A DNA stretch of 64,000 nt from Pseudoselenomonas ruminantium (GTDB lineage Bacteria > Bacillota > Negativicutes > Selenomonadales > Selenomonadaceae). The notes below the pieces were generated by a model. The model was not told the DNA's origin. It saw only the letters and a program-made list of their open reading frames with translations, and made no database searches. The stretch is taken from contig NZ_FRBC01000010.1 of NCBI RefSeq assembly GCF_900142515.1, positions 1 to 64,000 on the forward strand, given 5' to 3'. Below, one piece after another: positions 1 to 6,226 of this stretch. Numbering within the stretch: the first letter of the stretch is position 1; each line of letters opens with the position of its first letter. A program made the position numbers and the translations under genes.

Positions 1-343
1 TTTGGTTGTTCGTGGAATATGAGGAGTGGCCTGTTCTCTTTGACTTGAAGCGTGGCTTGCCAAAATGCTTCCTATTGTTCCAGAAATTGTTGTATGCCTT
101 GTTCAGGTTCATCTGGGCATTGGCAAGAGCAAGGCTGTCAACCTCTTTCAGCCATGGGAATTCTTCCTTGTACTGTGCAGGGGTATTGTTCAGCTTCTTG
201 CCAGTTTCCTTGTAATGGTCAAGGCGGTCTCCAAGCATTTTGTTATAGATGAATCTGGCACAGCCGAAGGTCTTGGCAAACATAATCTTCTGTTCAGTTG
301 TTGGGTAGAGCCTGTATCGGTATGCCTTATTCACTATAATCAC
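1..343 (-). CDS. tnpB: TnpB RNA-guided endonuclease, N-terminal part (runs off window)
   Basis: Reading the minus strand from a GTG at 343 gives an uninterrupted frame to the window edge (114 codons). It starts with a sequence containing KAYRYRLYPTTEQ, then FAKTFGCARFIYNKML, followed by ALANAQMNLNKAYNNFW and KPRFKSKR. This is the standard N-terminal region of OrfB/TnpB (helix-turn-helix_OrfB domain). In the family this protein is an RNA-guided DNA nuclease of the Cas12 ancestor type, with RuvC and zinc-ribbon parts further on (not in the window). The GTG overlaps the tnpA stop as GTGA, a normal coupling in these elements. A second in-frame GTG at 334 is an alternative start. Confidence 0.85.
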   Translation of the reverse strand, partial: MIIVNKAYRYRLYPTTEQKIMFAKTFGCARFIYNKMLGDRLDHYKETGKKLNNTPAQYKEEFPWLKEVDSLALANAQMNLNKAYNNFWNNRKHFGKPRFKSKRTGHSSYSTNNQ

Positions 344-735
344 CTGCCTTGATTTTCTATGTATTTACGAATCGTCTCTATTGGAGCGCCACCTGTCGTC
401 AGCAAACAATAGCTTCTTGACCAAAACATTTCCTTCCACAAATTACGCCTGACCTCTGGAAAATCTTTTTTGATTAGCCTAGAACTGGCACTCTTGTAAG
501 CGTTGATGAATTTTGACATCTCTGTATTAGGATGAGCACGAAACATGATATGCACATGGTCTTGGTCATGGTTCCATTCTTCTAATGTGATGTTATAAGA
601 AGAACCTATACGAACAAATATATCTTTTGCATATTGGCTCACCTGGTCGGAAAACACCTTACGGCGGTACTTTACTACTAGAACAAGATGATAATACAGC
701 AAGAACACTGAATGGTTATTATTGTCTAATTCCAT
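340..735 (-). CDS. tnpA: IS200/IS605-family Y1 transposase TnpA
   Basis: A 131-residue protein of the usual length for TnpA (PF01797). It carries the HUH metal-binding pair in HVHIMF (about residues 61-66) and the catalytic tyrosine in the C-terminal helix (IRKYIENQG, about residue 126). Known members cut and rejoin single-stranded DNA at subterminal hairpins. A candidate left-end hairpin lies upstream at 824-872, and tnpB follows with a 4-nt overlap. The frame is intact and both catalytic motifs are present, so the enzyme may be active. Confidence 0.92.
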   Translation of the reverse strand: MELDNNNHSVFLLYYHLVLVVKYRRKVFSDQVSQYAKDIFVRIGSSYNITLEEWNHDQDHVHIMFRAHPNTEMSKFINAYKSASSRLIKKDFPEVRRNLWKEMFWSRSYCLLTTGGAPIETIRKYIENQGR

Positions 736-823
736 AGTATAATCAGCCCTTTCACTTCTACGACTGATTGTACCACAAAACTATCTACGGAGCAATCGTC
801 TGGCTCAATTACTTACGTAAATT

Positions 824-872
824 CGCCAGCCCCGCCTTCATCCCCCACCTAAGAGGTGGAGGCCTTCTGGCG
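824..872. repeat. IS200/IS605 left-end imperfect hairpin
   Basis: An outer stem CGCCAG (824-829) / CTGGCG (867-872) encloses an inner stem CCACCT (845-850) / AGGTGG (854-859) with loop AAG. It lies about 90 nt upstream of tnpA. Such subterminal hairpins are bound by the TnpA dimer in this family. Confidence 0.6.
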
Positions 873-907
873 TACTAGTTCTTCTACGCACATATCCAAA
901 AACCTGC

Positions 908-939
908 AAAAAAATAGCACCTTCGCACGAAGATGCTAT
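908..939 (-). terminator. Rho-independent terminator reading minus strand
   Basis: Stem ATAGCA...TGCTAT with further pairing CTTCG/CGAAG and a 2-3 nt loop. On the minus strand it is followed by seven T. The nearest minus-strand genes upstream are the hydrogenase genes at 1283-3531, so their transcript may run antisense through the small gene at 1040-1255 before ending here. It also shields against entry into the insertion sequence. Confidence 0.6.
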
Positions 940-1039
940 CTGTCTTAACCCCCATTCCAACCTCAAATCAGGAGACAGGAGAATATACGACGAATATCGA
1001 ATATATTTAAGGATATTTCATTTCAAGGAGGAATTTACT

Positions 1040-1255
1040 ATGTTCAAAAAAATTGCCCTGGCAGTCCTTGCTGCTTTTTCGCTGACAATAGCTACCCCTG
1101 CAATGGCTACGGATTATCTTGGTAACCCCAAGTCCATGAAATTCCATTTCAGCACCTGCCGCACCATCAAACACCCGGAAAATTTTGTTCATTTCAACTC
1201 CCGCAGTGAAGCCGTTAATGCGGGCTATGCGGCCTGCAAGGTCTGTCATCCTTGA
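1040..1255 (+). CDS. Small secreted protein with Ada-like metal-binding motif
   Basis: A 71-residue protein with a strong ribosome binding site (AAGGAGG) 8 nt before the ATG. Residues 1-23 form a clear signal peptide (KK, hydrophobic stretch, cleavage near AMA). The mature ~48 residues resemble the zinc-binding module of Ada and of several secreted nucleases: YLGNPKSMKFHFSTCR, then GYAACKVCHP. The one His and three Cys can bind a metal. No nuclease or transferase domain is attached, so function is unknown; a periplasmic metal- or DNA-binding role is possible. It converges on the hydrogenase operon (stop codons 27 nt apart). Confidence 0.75.
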   Translation: MFKKIALAVLAAFSLTIATPAMATDYLGNPKSMKFHFSTCRTIKHPENFVHFNSRSEAVNAGYAACKVCHP

Positions 1256-1282
1256 TATTTGTTTTTTCCGTGCTCTATCCTC

Positions 1283-1945
1283 TTATGAAATCTTCTTCAG
1301 TTCTTCCTCCACCCACAGTTTATTATGATGTTCAGCTTCCTTCACCCGAATGGTCCCGTCACCGAACATGCTCTTGAATGCGGCCCAGTTATATATGCCC
1401 AAGGGGATATGTCCGCAAAATACGCACAGGGTCAGGAACAGCCCCACAATCAGGTGGGCCTTGTCTGCATAATAGGCAATCGCTTTTGGCACCAGCGGCA
1501 GGGCAAAGTACAAGATTGCCCCGCTGGCAATGATGATCAGCGTGCCAAAGAACACCAGTATGCCCATCATCTTCTGACCGGAATTCATCTTGCCCATAGG
1601 AGGCACATCAATCTCCTTGTTCAGCAGCATTTTCTGCGGGTAGCCGCCGCCCTTGGCCAACCAGATGATATCATCATTTTTCCAGGAGAAAAAAGCATCC
1701 CGCCAAAAGGCTGCCACCCGGTCTGAAGCCAGCAGGAAGAACAGCGTGCTGCCAATCATGAGAATCCAGGCACCTACGATATGTATCTGCATCGCCAGAT
1801 GCATGCCCTCTGGCCCTAAAGGACGCAAAAAGAGGATTACGCCGGTGATTGCCGCCGGAATGAATCCCAGCACCAAACACCAATGGAACAGTCTGGAGGG
1901 CAGGGCATGTCTCAGGGCGACAGCATCTTCTGCAAACTTGCTCAT
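1283..1945 (-). CDS. Cytochrome b-type membrane subunit of [FeFe]-hydrogenase operon
   Basis: About 220 residues with four hydrophobic segments and histidines in positions typical of formate dehydrogenase gamma / Ni/Fe-hydrogenase cytochrome b subunits: RLFHW near the first segment, MQIHIVGAW in the second, and AHLIVGLF plus CGHIPLGIYNW in the last. Such subunits bind two b hemes and pass electrons between a periplasmic enzyme and the quinone pool. I chose the ATG at 1945 because GAGGTG lies 6 nt upstream. A GTG at 1963 would overlap the hydB stop (GTGA) but lacks a ribosome site. It is the last gene of hydA-hydB-cytb, so it is inferred to be the hydrogenase membrane anchor. Confidence 0.75.
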   Translation of the reverse strand: MSKFAEDAVALRHALPSRLFHWCLVLGFIPAAITGVILFLRPLGPEGMHLAMQIHIVGAWILMIGSTLFFLLASDRVAAFWRDAFFSWKNDDIIWLAKGGGYPQKMLLNKEIDVPPMGKMNSGQKMMGILVFFGTLIIIASGAILYFALPLVPKAIAYYADKAHLIVGLFLTLCVFCGHIPLGIYNWAAFKSMFGDGTIRVKEAEHHNKLWVEEELKKIS

Positions 1946-1959
1946 CTTCTTCACCTCAC

Positions 1960-2265
1960 TCACAATACCGTACGGTCATAATATCTCGTATGGAACAATT
2001 CTTCTGCCAGATGGCCCATGGGTTTGCCTGCCCACGTTTCATACATCTTCATCAAGCTCTTGTTGTTGTGGCTCTGGCGCACGGCCTGTTTCTCATCATC
2101 CTTATAAAGTCCTGCTGTGCGCATCCTTATGTATTTGTTCCGGTCTGCCACCAAGTCAGTTACGGCGAAAGCTCCAGTCCAGAGCATTGCGGCGGCGATA
2201 CCCAGCATGCCGATAAACTCCCGCCGGGTAACCGTTATCGCCTTTTCCACATAATCGTACTTCAT
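1960..2265 (-). CDS. hydB: Periplasmic [FeFe]-hydrogenase small subunit
   Basis: A 101-residue protein matching the iron-hydrogenase small subunit family (PF02256). It starts with a twin-arginine signal (TRREFIGMLG, residues 13-22) and a hydrophobic stretch. The mature part has the conserved pattern RQSHNNKSLMKMYETWAGKPMG and ends HTRYYDRTVL. In Desulfovibrio this subunit wraps around the large subunit, and its Tat signal carries the folded heterodimer to the periplasm. It starts 12 nt after hydA and may slightly overlap the cytochrome gene. This argues for a periplasmic enzyme. Confidence 0.88.
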   Translation of the reverse strand: MKYDYVEKAITVTRREFIGMLGIAAAMLWTGAFAVTDLVADRNKYIRMRTAGLYKDDEKQAVRQSHNNKSLMKMYETWAGKPMGHLAEELFHTRYYDRTVL

Positions 2266-2277
2266 TGTGCTCCTCCT

Positions 2278-3531
2278 TTAATTCCATGGCATGATGGCCT
2301 TGAATCCGCTCGTCCATGAGGTGCCCATGGGGTTGATGGGCTGGCCGCCGCCATTGACGCAGCCGCCGGGGCAGTTCATGACCTCGATGAAATGGTAGGG
2401 GGATTTCCCCGCTTCAATCTCCTGGATAAGTGGTTCCACATTCTTCGTGCCGTGCACCACAGCCACCTTCAATTCGATTTCCCGACCGTCCTTGAGCTTT
2501 AAGGGAACCGCTGCGGATTTAACCGCCTCCAGACCTCTCACAGGCATGAAGTTCAGCTCCTGCAGCTCTTCCCCCGTGAGCACGAAATAGGCCGTGCGCA
2601 GGGCCGCTTCCATAACGCCGCCGGTGTTGCCGAAAATCGTGCCGGCACCGCTGTACTCAGCCAGCGGATTGTCGCTTTCCGTAATGGGCTCAACCTTTTT
2701 CAGGTCAATGTTGAGATCCTTCAGCAGCCGGGCCAGATCCCGGGTGGTAAGCACCACATCCGTATCCTGATAGGTTGCCGTGTGCCCCCGCTTCTTCCAG
2801 TAATCAGCCGCCGATGTGAATTCGGGGCGGGAAGCCTCGTATTTCTTGGCCGTACAGGGATAAACACCCACACAGTAGATATTCTCCGGCTCCGTATGCC
2901 AGACTTCCGTAGCTCCGTAAATCTTAGCCACGGGGCCAGCCATGCCCTGCGGGGATTTGGCCGAGGATAGGTGCTTGGTCAGCTTTGGATGGTAAAGTTC
3001 CATATAGCGCACCCATGCCGGACAGCAGGAAGTGAATTGGGGCAATGGCCCCAGTTCATGCTCGGACGGCTCACCCAGAACATACTTCTTGATTTTCTCC
3101 ACCAGCTCGGTGCCCTCTTCCATAATGGTATTATCCGCCGCAAAGTTCACGTCCATGATCTTGAAGCCCGCCTGCTTGAGGGCGCCGTACATTTCCTCCG
3201 TCAGCAGCTTGCCCGGCTCAATGCCGAACTCCTCTCCCAAAGCCACCCGGACGGCAGGGGCGACGGTAGCCACCACCGTGGTCTCCTTGTCTGCCAGCTT
3301 CTTTTTGACAGCCGGCACCGCATCGGCCATGTCCTCGATAGCCCCAAAGGGACAATTCACCAGGCACTGGCCGCATTGCAGGCACTTTTCCCCATCAATC
3401 TCATGGGTTGCACCGTAAGCCCCGTTAATGGCATCCGTGGGGCAAAAGGATTTGCAGGAATCACACCCCTTGCAAATCTCTGGGTTGATCTTGATGATTC
3501 CCTGCAGCTCGTCTGCTCGATAAGTGCTCAT
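2278..3531 (-). CDS. hydA: Periplasmic-type [FeFe]-hydrogenase large subunit
   Basis: A 417-residue catalytic subunit. Two [4Fe-4S] ferredoxin motifs occupy the N-terminus (Cys 20, 23, 26, 30 and 50, 53, 56, 60). The H-cluster domain has TSCCPAW (ligand Cys170, with Cys169 as likely proton relay), SPQGMAGPVAK (193-203), PCTAKKYE (Cys226) and EVMNCPGGCVNGGGQP (Cys387, Cys391). These are the P1-P3 signatures of active [FeFe]-hydrogenases, which interconvert H2 with protons and electrons. The protein ends right after P3, so the C-terminal piece is supplied by hydB, as in the split Desulfovibrio enzyme. There is no signal peptide, so export would ride on hydB. AGGAGGAG precedes the ATG. Confidence 0.93.
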   Translation of the reverse strand: MSTYRADELQGIIKINPEICKGCDSCKSFCPTDAINGAYGATHEIDGEKCLQCGQCLVNCPFGAIEDMADAVPAVKKKLADKETTVVATVAPAVRVALGEEFGIEPGKLLTEEMYGALKQAGFKIMDVNFAADNTIMEEGTELVEKIKKYVLGEPSEHELGPLPQFTSCCPAWVRYMELYHPKLTKHLSSAKSPQGMAGPVAKIYGATEVWHTEPENIYCVGVYPCTAKKYEASRPEFTSAADYWKKRGHTATYQDTDVVLTTRDLARLLKDLNIDLKKVEPITESDNPLAEYSGAGTIFGNTGGVMEAALRTAYFVLTGEELQELNFMPVRGLEAVKSAAVPLKLKDGREIELKVAVVHGTKNVEPLIQEIEAGKSPYHFIEVMNCPGGCVNGGGQPINPMGTSWTSGFKAIMPWN

Positions 3532-3575
3532 ATCATCTCTCCTCCTAAAATATAATACATCCCGCTATAAAATCT

Positions 3576-3590
3576 CCGCCTGATAGGCGG
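3576..3590 (-). promoter_or_regulatory. Inverted repeat at the likely hydA -35 position
   Basis: CCGCC-TATCA-GGCGG (minus strand). If TATTAT at 3552-3557 is the -10 box, this palindrome covers the -35 position, which suits a repressor or activator site. It lacks a T tract, so a terminator is unlikely. Confidence 0.4.
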
Positions 3591-3660
3591 TAATTTCCCC
3601 ATTCATCGTCAGACAAAATATTGTCAAACTAATCATACTATATTTATTTTTCACACACAA

Positions 3661-3672
3661 CCCCCTAGGGGG
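3661..3672. promoter_or_regulatory. Perfect palindrome CCCCCTAGGGGG, possible CsoR/CstR-type operator
   Basis: Seen: a perfect 12-nt palindrome in an otherwise very AT-rich region, followed by ATATGATTTT. C-tract/G-tract palindromes of this kind are known operators of CsoR/CstR/FrmR regulators (inference; no such regulator gene is in the window). A similar CCCCTGGGGGATAAAA occurs at 4389-4404, upstream of another small membrane-protein gene. Confidence 0.3.
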
Positions 3673-3694
3673 ATATGATTTTAGAATTTTCTCA

Positions 3695-3747
3695 TTTATT
3701 ATTTCATAATCAAAAGTTATCAGAAATATTATTTATTATTTCATAAT
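3695..3747 (+). repeat. 16-nt direct repeat, two copies 37 nt apart
   Basis: TTTATTATTTCATAAT occurs at 3695-3710 and again, identical, at 3732-3747, upstream of the gene at 3877. It could be duplicated regulator sites or a small duplication. Confidence 0.55.
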
Positions 3748-3876
3748 TTTCTTTTATAAAAAGCAGGATACACCGAAAAAATGGAGAATCCTATTACATG
3801 TCGAAAGAGGAACACTCCTTCAACAAATCTTATACGCAGGCAAGGAGTGATGTATTTCTTTTTAGGAGGGATCATT

Positions 3877-4197
3877 ATGGCAAACCAAAACGAAACAGAG
3901 ACAACAAAGCCGCTCAGCGGCGGCGAATTGGCAGGCATGGCCCTGCTGGGAACCCTGGCCTTTCTCTTCACACCATTGGCCAGCCTGCTGAACAGGCACA
4001 AAAAAATCAGCATACTGACCATGGCATCTGTCGTGATTATGGCAAGCGTGTTTGGATGCACCTCCGTATTCATGCAGCTGCTGGTAGGCGCAACGATTCT
4101 GGCTGCAATAATGTGGGCCGTAGTAATCAGCTTTGCAGCCCTTTACGAACACGAGGATAAAGTCCATCACCATATATTTGCCCATGCCCACAAGTAA
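3877..4197 (+). CDS. Small membrane protein of unknown function
   Basis: A 106-residue protein; I do not recognise a family. The start is the ATG at 3877, preceded by AGGAGGG; the in-frame ATG at 3781 has no ribosome site. A short polar N-terminus (MANQNETETTKPLSG) is followed by two or three hydrophobic stretches (about residues 18-35, 46-66 and 70-88, to judge from the run of L/A/V/I) and a His-rich tail (HEDKVHHHIFAHAHK) that could bind metal. It stands alone, with a strong terminator right after it. Confidence 0.65.
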   Translation: MANQNETETTKPLSGGELAGMALLGTLAFLFTPLASLLNRHKKISILTMASVVIMASVFGCTSVFMQLLVGATILAAIMWAVVISFAALYEHEDKVHHHIFAHAHK

Positions 4198-4213
4198 AAG
4201 CAAATAAACACGC

Positions 4214-4262
4214 AAGCGCCGTGCATCGTATGTATCGCGAATCATACGAATGCACGGCGCTT
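4214..4262 (+). terminator. Terminator after small membrane-protein gene
   Basis: Long near-perfect stem: AAGCGCCGTGCAT / ATGCACGGCGCTT with additional CGTATG / CATACG pairing around a 10-nt loop, then a T/A-rich tail. It ends transcription of the gene at 3877-4197. Confidence 0.75.
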
Positions 4263-4595
4263 ATATATTTGCATCAGACAAACGGGAAGTCCTATACATT
4301 CCACTAAATCAGTTGAGCCTTCTGAAATAGTTGCTGGAATGCATCGATTTGACTATATTATAAAGACAATCAAAGATACGCACAAGCTCCCCTGGGGGAT
4401 AAAATTTATTTTCCATACATCTCAACAAAATTTAATTTAAATTTAATTGTACAATAATCTAGTTTTAATTTCATCAACCAAAGCCATGATAGATGTTTAT
4501 TTTATAAATCAATTTCTAATAATTTGCTCATAATTTATTCAATGATTATAATGGTAAATGGAATAGTTCATCAATATCTTTGGGGAGGAATTTTC
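4263..4595 (+). promoter_or_regulatory. AT-rich upstream region with 11-bp phased TTTAAT boxes
   Basis: No gene is seen. TTTAAT occurs at 4431-4436, 4442-4447 and 4464-4469, i.e. spaced 11 and 22 bp, on the same helix face. CCCCTGGGGG lies 40 nt further up (4389-4398). Helically phased direct repeats are typical of OmpR/PhoB-family response-regulator sites (inference). The fragment at 4311-4322 also resembles the arm of the palindrome at 6227-6304. The promoter of the gene at 4596 should lie here. Confidence 0.4.
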
Positions 4596-4877
4596 ATGGA
4601 AACAGTAAACACAGCACAGCAACCGATACAGGTAGTCGTGGCAAAGTCGGAAAAAAGCATCGGCCTCGCCGTGGTCTTGACCGCTATCTTTGGACCGCTG
4701 GGGCTCTTTTATTCGTCCATTATTGGCGGTTTTGTGATGTTGGCCGTGTCCTTTGTAGTGGGCTTGATCACTTTAGGTTTTGGCCTTATCGTGACCTGGC
4801 CAACCTGCATCTTCTGGGCGTATATGGCTACCAAACGCTATAATGCAAAACTCGCCGCAGACTCCGTGGCCATGTAA
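4596..4877 (+). CDS. Small two-span membrane protein of unknown function
   Basis: A 93-residue protein starting at the ATG at 4596 (GGGGAGGA upstream). The N-terminal ~25 residues are polar. Then come two hydrophobic segments with the run GLAVVLTAIFGPLGLFYSS and later VTWPTCIFWAYMATKRYNAKL. This architecture is common among conserved short bacterial membrane proteins, but no function is known to me. It is transcribed alone, between phased upstream repeats and a terminator. Confidence 0.65.
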   Translation: METVNTAQQPIQVVVAKSEKSIGLAVVLTAIFGPLGLFYSSIIGGFVMLAVSFVVGLITLGFGLIVTWPTCIFWAYMATKRYNAKLAADSVAM

Positions 4878-4924
4878 ATATTCTCAAGGACAGCCTGCGC
4901 ATTAAGGAAAATCGTCCAGCAGTC

Positions 4925-4960
4925 AAAATGACCTGTCAAATATTGACAGGTCATTTTTTA
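4925..4960 (+). terminator. Terminator after gene at 4596-4877
   Basis: Perfect 14-bp stem AAATGACCTGTCAA / TTGACAGGTCATTT with a 3-nt loop and a T run. Because both ends are A/T-rich it can act in both directions. Confidence 0.8.
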
Positions 4961-4983
4961 TGAAGGGAAAGATTCTGAGAATG

Positions 4984-5016
4984 TTTAATCTTAATTTAAT
5001 CTTTCGTCATTATAAT
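4984..5016 (+). promoter_or_regulatory. Promoter with two 11-bp phased TTTAATC boxes in place of -35
   Basis: TTTAATC at 4984-4990 and again at 4995-5001 (11 bp apart), then a perfect -10 TATAAT at 5011-5016. The position 17 bp upstream of the -10 has no consensus -35 and is covered by the boxes. This is the layout of promoters activated by OmpR/PhoB-type regulators. It serves the gene at 5073. Confidence 0.5.
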
Positions 5017-5072
5017 GATAGTGAGTCGTTATATAATATAAACCGTGATTCTATCAACAAAGAGGAACAGAA

Positions 5073-5567
5073 ATGCAGGAAATAAAGAGGTTGGGGCGAC
5101 TGGCTTTGAAATTGGTGGCCATAGTCCTTCTTGTGCTATTTATAAAAGAAATCGTGCTCTATCATACATATTTGGATCTCTCTCAAAGCTATCGGCAGGT
5201 AGACAATTATGAAGGCATTGTATTCAAGAATAACTACACAAAAACTGCTTATAAACGCTGCTTTTGGGGTATAAAAAAAACAGCGGATGCAATCGCTGAT
5301 TTTGACCGACACGGAGATGGCGGTTATAATGGTGAAACCTATAAAAAATTAACCGCGGTCATCGACGATACCGGTCATTTAGGCACCTGGGCCTCCTCCC
5401 CTGATGGGACAAAAATAGTTTACAGCGAAGGCCATGTTATTGACGAATTGGAACCTACTTACATAAGATATGTTGACTTCAAAGTTTTAGATCTGCAAAG
5501 TAACTCCATAACGGTGATATTCACTGCCCCGGCCAAAGAAGCCTCTTTAGGATTGGAATGGCAGTAA
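5073..5567 (+). CDS. Membrane-anchored or secreted protein of unknown function
   Basis: A 164-residue protein with a basic N-terminus and one hydrophobic segment (about residues 12-28, LKLVAIVLLVLFIKEIVL), then a soluble domain facing outside. The C-terminal half has WASSPDGTKIVYSEGH, which resembles a single WD40/TolB-type beta-propeller blade. This may be a one-blade fragment or chance. AGAGGAA precedes the ATG. It is a single gene between a box-type promoter and a hairpin terminator. Confidence 0.65.
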   Translation: MQEIKRLGRLALKLVAIVLLVLFIKEIVLYHTYLDLSQSYRQVDNYEGIVFKNNYTKTAYKRCFWGIKKTADAIADFDRHGDGGYNGETYKKLTAVIDDTGHLGTWASSPDGTKIVYSEGHVIDELEPTYIRYVDFKVLDLQSNSITVIFTAPAKEASLGLEWQ

Positions 5568-5572
5568 AAAAC

Positions 5573-5609
5573 AGCGACAGGTTCACATTGCAACCTGCCG
5601 CTACTTTTA
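5573..5609 (+). terminator. Terminator after gene at 5073-5567
   Basis: Stem AGCGACAGGTT / AACCTGCCGCT with one mismatch and an 8-nt loop, followed by ACTTTTAA. Confidence 0.6.
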
Positions 5610-5727
5610 AGTTAGCGTAAAGAAACAAGCTGTCATCTGCTTATTGACACATGTGTTATACTGAGTCGGTTCGGAATGCACCGTCACTTTCACATACGCG
5701 TACCAAGTCAATACAAAGAAGCTCATT

Positions 5728-5826
5728 CTATTTCAACTGTGCTGCCTGGTCACGGCGGAATTTTTCTGCTTTTCCATACGACCGTTTGGCTACTTCGTCC
5801 TTGGTGAACACATCCTCCATCTCCAT
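5728..5826 (-). pseudogene. Possible gene remnant (33 codons)
   Basis: The minus strand encodes MEMEDVFTKDEVAKRSYGKA and continues EKFRRDQAAQLK to a stop at 5728. The frame continues upstream (TGRNTASKAAIQEV) until a stop at about 5879, while a second frame just upstream reads HPDEELAEILPAKRQSKK. Together this looks like the C-terminal tail of a frameshifted or decayed gene with normal codon use. I do not recognise the family. The rest of the 5610-5980 interval shows nothing I can support. Confidence 0.3.
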
Positions 5827-5982
5827 CACTTCTTGGATTGCCGCTTTGCTGGCAGTATTTCTGCCAGTTCCTCATCGGGATGTACTAGGGACAGCAAACC
5901 AGAGAGAGTACGTGTATTTAATAAAACCAATCAAAATCTGGTGGCTGTAAACGTGGCTGTAAAACATCCCTCATAATACAAC

Positions 5983-6013
5983 AAAAAAGCCCCATGAAAA
6001 CCTCATGGAGCCT
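5983..6013 (-). terminator. Terminator downstream of tRNA-Leu
   Basis: On the minus strand a CCATGAG/CATGGGG-type stem with a TTTT loop is followed by six T. It lies 12 nt past the tRNA 3' end. Confidence 0.7.
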
Positions 6014-6024
6014 TTAATTTCAAG

Positions 6025-6111
6025 TGGTGCCGGCGATCGGACTTGAACCGATACGTTGTTGCCAACGGCAGATTTTGAGTCTGCTGCGTCTGCCAATTCC
6101 GCCACGCCGGC
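6025..6111 (-). tRNA. tRNA-Leu (anticodon CAA)
   Basis: An 87-nt class II tRNA. The acceptor stem GCCGGCG / CGCCGGC is perfect, with discriminator A and an encoded CCA. The anticodon loop is CTCAAAA with anticodon CAA, read within the stem GCAGA/TCTGC. A long variable arm is present (GCCGTTGGCAACAACGT region) and the T loop is GTTCAAGTC, all as expected for leucine tRNA. Confidence 0.95.
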
Positions 6112-6142
6112 GTTAACAACTTATTCGTTGCTGACAAGAAAT

Positions 6143-6171
6143 ATATTATCAGATATGTATATACTTGTCAA
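6143..6171 (-). promoter_or_regulatory. tRNA-Leu promoter
   Basis: Minus strand TTGACA (6166-6171), 17-bp spacer, TAATAT (6143-6148), about 30 nt upstream of the tRNA. Confidence 0.8.
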
Positions 6172-6226
6172 ACATTTTTTTATAAAATATCCTATTTTAT
6201 ATTTTCATCCTTGATCTGAGACCCCC

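Larger units (their letters stand above)
1..875 (-). mobile_element. IS200/IS605-family insertion sequence, left part
   Basis: One end of an IS200/IS605-type element lies at the window start. It contains a complete Y1 transposase gene (tnpA), the beginning of tnpB reading off the window edge, and an imperfect subterminal hairpin beyond the tnpA start. In this family such a hairpin is the left-end recognition structure for single-strand transposition. The exact left boundary is not visible because these elements make no target duplication; I place it just beyond the hairpin. The right end lies outside the window. Confidence 0.8.
3532..3876. promoter_or_regulatory. Divergent intergenic region between hydA and a small membrane-protein gene
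   Basis: No gene is seen in these 345 bases. Seen here: an inverted repeat at 3576-3590, an inverted repeat GACAA-AATA-TTGTC at 3622-3635, a perfect 12-nt palindrome at 3661-3672, and a 16-nt direct repeat (3695-3710 and 3732-3747). A possible hydA -10 box (TATTAT, minus strand) lies at 3552-3557. The region probably holds the promoters of both divergent genes. Confidence 0.5.

Noticed and set aside
3576-3590. Inverted repeat before hydA as a terminator
   Set aside because: Only 5-bp arms and no T tract on either strand; better as an operator-like site.
3862-4245. Minus-strand frame of 127 codons opposite the membrane-protein gene at 3877
   Set aside because: Covers the terminator hairpin and is antisense to a gene with a clear ribosome site.
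5651-5950. Plus-strand frame of 99 codons
   Set aside because: No ribosome site and low-complexity Ser/Arg content; the opposite strand carries the more protein-like remnant.
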